A model generated the notes under the pieces. That model was given only the letters and a program-made list of their open reading frames with translations, had not been told where the DNA came from and did not search any database. DNA of 23,534 bases from Branchiostoma floridae (taxonomy: Eukaryota > Chordata > Leptocardii > Amphioxiformes > Branchiostomatidae): positions 9,377,121-9,400,654 of the forward strand of contig NC_049992.1 in assembly GCF_000003815.2 (NCBI RefSeq), given 5' to 3'. The position numbers and the translations under genes are program-made. Below are positions 17,301 to 23,534 of this stretch, in pieces; positions within the stretch are counted from its first letter, which is position 1; each line of letters begins with the position of its first letter.

Positions 17301-20179
17301 ACGTGGGAAATATTTTGGGATCCGTAAGTGGTAAGTACCGCCTCCGTTCAAACTCGTAGGGAATCCGACGGATTTTGGAGCACGTAGACACACCGTAGAC
17401 CTTTACTTTTAGGGAAAGCTTTGTGTGCCGTGCGTTGACGTACTCCCTCCCTGCTCTTGTCAGTCGTCCCCACGTTTTCAAAAATACGTGGCGGACGTGG
17501 CCTCCCAAAAAAACGTACGGACAAATTGTACATACGGCGGGTTGCCCCCTTAGCTTTAGCCTTCCTCGCAGCCTTTTGGAGCGGCTGCCTTTATTTGTGC
17601 CGATTAGCGATTTTCAACATGGGCTTAAGGTTCTCTATGCTGGGCAGGCGAGCAAAACTCAGCCGCGCTCCCCCAAAAAAAATCACGCCGTCGCTCTAGA
17701 AGTCTGCTACGTATGTTTCGTACCGAAATGCCCTGCGTCTGTGTGTTTTATTCTCCATGACGAACGCTCATGCAAGATCCTACGAAACTAGGGAATATCA
17801 TCATCTTTACATGTAATCACGTTTGCTACCGTTTTGTTGCAGGGAAGGATCATAGTTATAATTGTTTGCGACAGTGGGAACACAGGCGTGGACAACGAAC
17901 CCAATCTGGCACCTTACGGATCTACAACTACTCAACTAGGTACCATGTAATTTGTTCAACATCTTATCTAACGAAAATCAATCTGACTCTGACCAATGCC
18001 CATATTGTGAAGAAAAGCAGACAATAGTACATCTAGACTCGCGAATGCTACACCGCCAAAACTTTCTGGAAAGAGTTCACTGACGTGGGAAAAAGAAAAT
18101 CAGCATCCCGCATGTCTCACCAACAATGAAATTATTTATGGTCACTTGTCCAACCTTCAAAGCAATAAAATATTGAACAGGTGTATCCTACAGGCCAAAT
18201 ATTACCTTTTCTGCACCGCCATTAGCAATGCTTACCCCACGTTCCATGCTGTAAAACATAGACTGCTAGAGTATGCTTACGGTATTGTTAGTCGTTTCAA
18301 AGTGATGTAAGTGTCTAGGAATTCGAGAGCCACTTGTAAAGTTTTATATTTATGTATCTGTTGTAGTCGGAGATGTAGTCATGAAGCTATACATAGAACT
18401 GTAAATGTAACAACGTCCACTACTTAGAGAGCCAATTGTTAGGTTCTATACTTATAAATGTATCTGCTGTAGTCATTAAGTCATGAAGCTGTACATGTAA
18501 ATGTCACAATGTGTGTAATTATTGTTATTTTTCAATAAAGCTTTAAAAAAAATTATAATAATGTTTTGCTATCCCACGAAAGGGCTGAGAGAGTCGTATG
18601 CCATGATCACTCGGAAGGGAACGACTCCATCTTGGTTCGTGGAGAAGACGAGCGCTAGAAGAGGAGGACCAACCGTTGCAGAGGTCTTCATACCAACAGG
18701 TACAGAAACGTCATACACCTCGAGCCACCTTTCATGCAAACAGTTGACGCTTGTCCCATAACCGCAAGGTGTCCCCTATGATAACAAGATTGGCAATGAA
18801 AAAAAGACATTGCCATGGCGACGGTGGGTGTTGTAGGGGTTGTCCCCTATAACAAGAATTTTCACATGCAGTTCCTGAGATTTGAGGGATTATGGGTAAG
18901 GTCGGATCTTTGCGATGTAAAGTGGCATTAACTGCGGTAAACAACCTGTAACGTTATAATGTTTCGGGCGCGTTGTGTAAATCATCAAATGACCACCCAC
19001 CTACAAAATATCTGAAGGATTCATCCACAGTTTAAGTTGTTCACAAACACACAGACGTTCACAGACAAGGTACGCCAGCATGGCGGTCAGCACCTGCCCG
19101 CCTCATTTACTTCGGCAGTGAGTCTATATACTGATATCACATATAATAAAGAGGCCCGGCCGGGAAGTTTACGTGCTATGTTTTTTTTTTTTTTTCAACT
19201 TTCGGACGTGACCCCTACGTGGCCCCGTGGGACACTCTGTGATTACCGGACTACTTTTGGGCACGGCCGGGTTGAAAGTAATTCGGAGCTAAAATCACCC
19301 CGGGGGCCCTGTAACAAATAGAGGCCGTGCACACCGAGAGGAACCCAAGTGGTATCCGGCAGTCCACCTGGACATATTTGTGGCTTTAGGGCCCGGTCGG
19401 ATCTACTGTGTGCCCCTACCATCACCGGTGCAAATGTATCCGTAACATAACGAGAAGGAAGATCCTGTGATACCTACTTACATTGTTTATATTTTTTTAA
19501 ATTTCCAATAAGGTTCTACAGCCGTAACGACAGTTCCTCCAGACCCCACTGCGACCTCCGTCTTCGACACGGGAAAAGGTGATTATACAAGTATATACAA
19601 TGTACTCTATACGGAATTATTTTTCCAAATAGTGGCCATATTGAGGTAACTAATCGTTGCAATGTCCTTTCATGAAAAAAAAACTTTGGTCACACACAGA
19701 AGTATCTCTGGTCTATGCTATGGATTGTTACGGTTCACCGTATCGGTACAAAACCGTTTTTTNNNNNNNNNNNNNNNNNNNNNNNNNNNNNNNNNNNNNN
19801 NNNNNNNNNNNNNNNNNNNNNNNNNNNNNNNNNNNNNNNNNNNNNNNNNNNNNNNNNNNNNNCAGTACACGAAATTACACAAAGGAAATACTAATTATTG
19901 TATTCTATTCTATTTTCTACTGGAGGAAGATGAAACACCACCAGGACTGTTGTGCAGACAGGTGGGGTTGTGCCTTGATAGAAAGTGTCAATTTGACAGT
20001 GCTAAATTCATTATTTGTCGGGTGCTCGAACTCAACTAATTCCACAAAGTCTGGCCTGTCAGAGAACACAATAGTCAACTGGCTACAAAGGTGGCATCAA
20101 CAGACACCAAGGAGATGGTAGCAAAGTCACGTACAAGAAGTGTTACTGTGACAGAAACACCAGCTTTATGTATGATTAG
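14367..20179 (+). CDS. Secreted WSC-like plus ILEI/PANDER-domain protein (~338 aa, 8 exons)
   Basis: Modelled as join(14367..14469,14893..15195,15906..16004,16393..16535,17843..17939,18583..18699,19513..19578,20091..20179). Phases agree throughout and the total is 1017 nt. Two adjacent ATGs (14367, 14370) are possible; a signal peptide follows (VKLCLFILVFSMAQ). Exon 2 encodes a WSC-like module, residues 40-135, starting LGYISLGCWKDTRNRAIP, with Cys46, 79, 99 and 118 and ending GGGWANEVYKI. Residues 137-286 over four exons form an ILEI/PANDER (FAM3-type) domain: FTVWARS, RGHQAFILDERTG, FDTYR, GRIIVIIVCDSGNTG and LRESYAMITRKG. A Thr/Pro linker (VTTVPPDPTATS) leads to a short tail with YKKCYCD. 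FAM3-type domains occur in secreted cytokine-like proteins and some carbohydrate-active enzymes; WSC-type modules bind glycans. An extracellular binding role is inferred. Exons 1-7 are firm; the last exon (weak acceptor ctacaaag) is less sure, and a gap at 19763 could hide another. Confidence 0.8.
15373..15703 (+). mobile_element. Inverted-repeat element, copy 1
   Basis: Starts GCTAAGGGCACAACCCG and ends with its complement cgggttgtgcccttagc. Inside are a G-run and the block ccacgtccgccacgtatttc. TAA/TTA-like bases flank the ends, which might be a 3-bp target duplication, but this is not secure. It lies in intron 2 of the WSC-like/ILEI gene. No coding capacity. Confidence 0.75.
15719..15796 (-). 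repeat. tRNA-related (SINE-like) fragment
   Basis: The minus strand begins GGGGTCAGTG and contains a box A-like TGGTGTAACCGG and a box B-like GGTTCGATAC at tRNA-like spacing. Arm pairing is imperfect, so this is more likely the head of a tRNA-derived SINE than a working tRNA. It abuts element copy 1, and the joining ttaagggcacaac resembles that element's terminus. Confidence 0.5.
16930..17193 (+). mobile_element. Inverted-repeat element, copy 2
   Basis: Same ends as copy 1 (GCTAAGGGCACAACCCG to gggttgcgcctttagc) and same left-side block gtccgtacgtttttttggga. It is 264 bp, about 70 bp shorter than copy 1, in the same orientation. It lies in intron 4 of the WSC-like/ILEI gene. Confidence 0.75.
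17249..17554 (-). mobile_element. Inverted-repeat element, copy 3 (opposite orientation)
   Basis: Ends cctaagggtacaacccgacg and cggcgggttgcccccttagc. The block tacgtggcggacgtggcctc lies near the right end, reversed relative to copies 1 and 2. It sits 55 bp from copy 2. Confidence 0.75.
17562..17700. mobile_element. Partial copy of the 12315-12445 element family
   Basis: gattagcgattttcaacatg then ggcttaaggttctctatgct matches the left arm of the element at 12315-12445. A later block (gcgctcccccaaaaaaaatc) matches the sequence following that element's right arm. Boundaries are uncertain. Confidence 0.4.
17950..18556 (+). pseudogene. Non-LTR retrotransposon 3' remnant with duplicated 3' UTR
   Basis: A broken frame first gives SDSDQCPYCEEKQTIVHL (a CxxC...H segment from 17982). 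After shifts it gives EIIYGHLSNLQSNKILNRC and later ILQAKYYLFCTAISNAYPTF up to a stop at 18309. This resembles the C terminus of a non-LTR retrotransposon polyprotein. The tail holds two tandem, diverged units of about 90 bp (from about 18328 and 18428, each with agagcca, gtatctg and catgaagct), then AATAAA (18534) and an A-rich end. It is dead, lies in sense orientation in intron 5, and ends just before exon 6. Confidence 0.7.
19160..19430. repeat. GC-rich unidentified repeat-like block in intron 6
   Basis: An unusually GC-rich stretch with recurring (c)ggccggg, ggcccgg and cccgggg words and a run of 15 or so T. It contrasts with the AT-rich intron around it, which suggests an inserted element. 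No boundaries or family could be recognised. Confidence 0.3.
19763..19862. other. Assembly gap, 100 N
   Basis: Placeholder gap in the last proposed intron of the WSC-like/ILEI gene; a small exon could be hidden. Confidence 0.99.
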
Positions 20180-20734
20180 GCTATTTTGGACAATATTGTA
20201 ACTATTAAACTAAGTGACAATTAGAGATATTATTATACCAACCATGAGTTCAAACATTGTATTTCATGACAGACATGAATAAGTTTTTATGACTTTTCAG
20301 ACACCACGTCATGGTATATGCTGTGTAATTTAGTAATGCACTGTACTACAAACAGTTAATTAGAATAATTAGATAATCATAAACTGATTAGTTTATGTGG
20401 AAAAGAAATGGGACGTTAAGTTTATAACAGACGTATAATAACTGCAATTGCTGCATCCTTTTTTCAGACAAAAAGCATGCAAAACATTTATATATGCAAA
20501 ACAGACTCCGTGCAAACATACAGTCGCTAATTAGCTTTGTTCATCAATATAATGTATTAGCTGATTAACTCTAAGTATAAAAAGAGAATGCGATCCTTTT
20601 TGTCTGAATACAATGTGCATACATTTATATGTATTTGTAATGATAATGTAATTGCCGTGCAGCCATGATATCCAATTGGATTTTTTTTTTAAATTGCACT
20701 TCGCTAAAAACGGCTAATAAGCATATCTTGGTAA
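20180..20734. other. AT-rich 3' flank, no gene seen
   Basis: Follows the proposed stop of the WSC-like/ILEI gene. It contains several near-signals for polyadenylation (such as attaaac and gaataag) but no AATAAA close by, and no open frame with support. Confidence 0.5.
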
Positions 20735-21619
20735 NNNNNNNNNNNNNNNNNNNNNNNNNNNNNNNNNNNNNNNNNNNNNNNNNNNNNNNNNNNNNNNNNN
20801 NNNNNNNNNNNNNNNNNNNNNNNNNNNNNNNNNNNNNNNNNNNNNNNNNNNNNNNNNNNNNNNNNNNNNNNNNNNNNNNNNNNNNNNNNNNNNNNNNNNN
20901 NNNNNNNNNNNNNNNNNNNNNNNNNNNNNNNNNNNNNNNNNNNNNNNNNNNNNNNNNNNNNNNNNNNNNNNNNNNNNNNNNNNNNNNNNNNNNNNNNNNN
21001 NNNNNNNNNNNNNNNNNNNNNNNNNNNNNNNNNNNNNNNNNNNNNNNNNNNNNNNNNNNNNNNNNNNNNNNNNNNNNNNNNNNNNNNNNNNNNNNNNNNN
21101 NNNNNNNNNNNNNNNNNNNNNNNNNNNNNNNNNNNNNNNNNNNNNNNNNNNNNNNNNNNNNNNNNNNNNNNNNNNNNNNNNNNNNNNNNNNNNNNNNNNN
21201 NNNNNNNNNNNNNNNNNNNNNNNNNNNNNNNNNNNNNNNNNNNNNNNNNNNNNNNNNNNNNNNNNNNNNNNNNNNNNNNNNNNNNNNNNNNNNNNNNNNN
21301 NNNNNNNNNNNNNNNNNNNNNNNNNNNNNNNNNNNNNNNNNNNNNNNNNNNNNNNNNNNNNNNNNNNNNNNNNNNNNNNNNNNNNNNNNNNNNNNNNNNN
21401 NNNNNNNNNNNNNNNNNNNNNNNNNNNNNNNNNNNNNNNNNNNNNNNNNNNNNNNNNNNNNNNNNNNNNNNNNNNNNNNNNNNNNNNNNNNNNNNNNNNN
21501 NNNNNNNNNNNNNNNNNNNNNNNNNNNNNNNNNNNNNNNNNNNNNNNNNNNNNNNNNNNNNNNNNNNNNNNNNNNNNNNNNNNNNNNNNNNNNNNNNNNN
21601 NNNNNNNNNNNNNNNNNNN
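20735..21619. other. Assembly gap, 885 N
   Basis: Unlike the other three gaps its length is not a round number, so it is probably an estimated gap size. Any open frames crossing it are artefacts. Confidence 0.99.
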
Positions 21620-22477
21620 TCTTCATAGATAACTGTGTAACATAATGCCTTGGACAACATAACAAAATACTTTTTTTATACCTCATATGCGAGTAAGTAA
21701 GATTTCCGCACCATGCTATACAAGATAGTTTGATTAGGATGCTTAAGCTCATAGTAACGGTAGGTCGTACTATCTCACCAAGTACACTAGTATGTTTACG
21801 GCAGGTTTATAACAAAGCAATATTTACAATGCCTCGCTCAAAGTTTTTGAACATTTGTATAGTTCAAAATGCTGGGGAAGTGTGAATTATTTCACCCTGG
21901 CTGTATCTTTTATAAATTCACCTTGCCTCTGATTCCTAATAAGTAAAAGTAAAGTTCACATTCATAAACATATACATATGGCTATCATATAACAGATCAT
22001 AGGATTGCTCTGTTAAACATTAATCACTTTGGTGTATGATACTAAAATGTGACAAAAATGAATGCCAGGATGCGTAATAATTGCAAGGTCATGAACAGCC
22101 AACTATTTTTAATTTTGTGTCAAAATGTATAGGTTCTATACCCAAGGACATTCCTTAACCATGTTCACTGATTTTTATTTTATTTGTACATTTCGTACGT
22201 ATTTTTCCACAAGAACAAAACTACCACAGTTTGGGAGCTCTTATAGATGAAAGAAAACTTTTCCCAAGCCTATCTAATTTATTTATTTTACCAGAAGAAA
22301 TTGGTAAATACTGTTTCTGAAGAAAAAGATGGACAAAAAAGCACGTAAGTGGACATTGTGTAATAGTGTTGTGATAAGTTCCCTACGTTGTCTGAAAATC
22401 TACACACGTATTTATTCTATACCATGCTTTAACAAGCATCTTGCAGGTATACAGTTTAAAGAGGGGTGGTTAATCAA
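21620..22477. other. Intergenic, nothing recognised
   Basis: AT-rich sequence without supported coding frames or clear repeats. Confidence 0.5.
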
Positions 22478-22577
22478 NNNNNNNNNNNNNNNNNNNNNNN
22501 NNNNNNNNNNNNNNNNNNNNNNNNNNNNNNNNNNNNNNNNNNNNNNNNNNNNNNNNNNNNNNNNNNNNNNNNNNNNN
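22478..22577. other. Assembly gap, 100 N
   Basis: Placeholder gap. Confidence 0.99.
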
Positions 22578-22899
22578 GTTACGTGCATATGCGTGAAACG
22601 GTCTACTGGATGTACATTTTGTATGTCTTAGAGCTTTGTGAATGATACAGTCACTCCGTGGTGTCTGTTGCAAGCCAAGTAGACGGCATTTTTAAATACA
22701 TTTATACAGGGATATCATTTTTTTAAATCCAATGTTGGTCTAGTGTGTAAATACAAGAAATCCTAGGACTTATTGGTATGAACTCTGTAGTTTTGCTTGT
22801 TGAAACAAAGACATTAAAATATTGAATTGCCAACACACAAGTCTTCATTGTGGTTTGTGAATACAGTCAAACCTGTACAGCCATCTTTGCTGAGATTAG

Positions 22900-23275
22900 A
22901 CGTGTTCTTTGGGGAATGTCTTTGATAAGAACTTTGATAAAGGCACGATAAGGAAATCTCTTTGTCTCTGTTTAGCTTCACCTGCATAAACTATGTACCT
23001 GACGTTCAAGTGGGTAACGAGGTAACGTAAGCTGACATTAGTTGTGTTCTTTTACGAATGTCCCTGATAACAACTTCAATAATAACAAGATAGAATCTCT
23101 GCGCCTTATTTTATCTCCACCTGCGTATATACCTGACGTACAGGTGGGCACAGGTAACGTCACCTGACGTCAGTTGTGTTCTTTTAGGAATGTCTCTGAT
23201 AACGACTTCAATAACAAGATAAAATCTCTGCGTCTTATTTTAGCTCCACCTGCGTGTGTACCTGACGTACAGGTA
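22900..23275. repeat. Three decayed tandem units of about 132-142 bp
   Basis: Units start near gtgttctt at 22902, 23044 and 23176. Each carries, in order, gaatgtc, gataa, caacttc/gacttc, aatctct, a tttag/ttat block, ccacctgc and acctgacgt. Units 2 and 3 are closer to each other than to unit 1. Confidence 0.8.
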
Positions 23276-23457
23276 ATCGGTTGAGTGCGCCTTTGTGCAG
23301 GTAACACCCAGGTAATTACGGCAGGTGAGCTCTGACGTGCTGAAATGTCAGGTGGGATGAACAGGTAGTCTGTCTGGTGTCCAGGTGATTCACCTGTGTC
23401 AGGTAAGGTGTCTGAAGAAATGAGGGAGTGTCCATTCTGCATCTCTGAAGCCACCTG
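22979..23457. promoter_or_regulatory. Cluster of E2-box and CRE motifs
   Basis: CAGGTG or CACCTG occurs at 22979, 23118, 23141, 23161, 23247, 23322, 23349, 23382, 23391 and 23452, ten sites in 479 bp. A full CRE (TGACGTCA) lies at 23165, with further TGACGT half-sites nearby. Part of the density comes from the tandem units, but five sites lie beyond them. Regulatory function is inferred. Confidence 0.35.
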
Positions 23458-23534
23458 TAGGATGTCTACACTCAGCAGAGTTTAGGCCATACAAATTTAA
23501 TTTCTTGGTTCTCGGATTTTTAAAAGTGATAGCA

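Noticed and set aside
20625-21752. Long frames of over 300 codons on both strands
   Set aside because: They consist almost entirely of N and are artefacts of the 885-bp gap.
23170-23454. 94-codon minus-strand frame at the right edge
   Set aside because: It runs through the tandem repeat and E-box cluster with no recognisable motif or splice support.

Overview
The window reads as a gene-sparse stretch of an invertebrate deuterostome genome, most likely a lancelet (Branchiostoma). This is an inference from three things: an ARM-TIR-SAM gene of the kind expanded in amphioxus innate immunity, a WSC-like plus ILEI secreted protein, and dense MITE and non-LTR debris in introns. There are no bacterial features (no operons, no long uninterrupted ORFs). 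The sequence has four assembly gaps: three of exactly 100 N and one of 885 N.

The left part (about 1-4160, minus strand) holds a tandem pair of small secreted-protein genes, called A (partial) and B (complete). Each has a signal-peptide exon with a short Arg-rich two-Cys segment ending in Lys-Arg, then a very acidic helical exon bounded by phase-1 introns. Gene B also has a 12-residue last exon ending Phe-Gly-Lys-stop, a TATA box and a poly(A) signal. I do not recognise the family; it is the best candidate here for something undescribed.

The stretch 4160-6500 is intergenic, with one pogo/Tigger-like MITE. From 6528 to 12172 (plus strand) lies a complete ten-exon gene for a 622-residue protein: N-terminal myristoylation-type start, armadillo-like repeats, a TIR domain with the catalytic-type SxxCxxE motif, an Asp/Glu linker and a C-terminal SAM domain. 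All nine intron phases agree. It has SARM1's parts in a different order.

The stretch 12173-14366 holds the 3' region of that gene and two non-LTR retrotransposon relics. From 14367 to 20179 (plus strand) lies an eight-exon gene for a predicted secreted protein of about 338 residues: signal peptide, four-Cys WSC-like module, ILEI/PANDER (FAM3-type) domain, Thr/Pro linker and a short Cys-containing tail. Its introns hold three copies of one inverted-repeat element, a tRNA-related fragment and a retrotransposon 3' end.

The rest (20180-23534) is AT-rich, gapped sequence without a recognisable gene. It ends in a decayed triple tandem repeat with an unusually dense cluster of CAGGTG/CACCTG E-boxes, possibly regulatory. 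Nothing shows that the three gene groups act in one pathway; immune or signalling roles are plausible for each.
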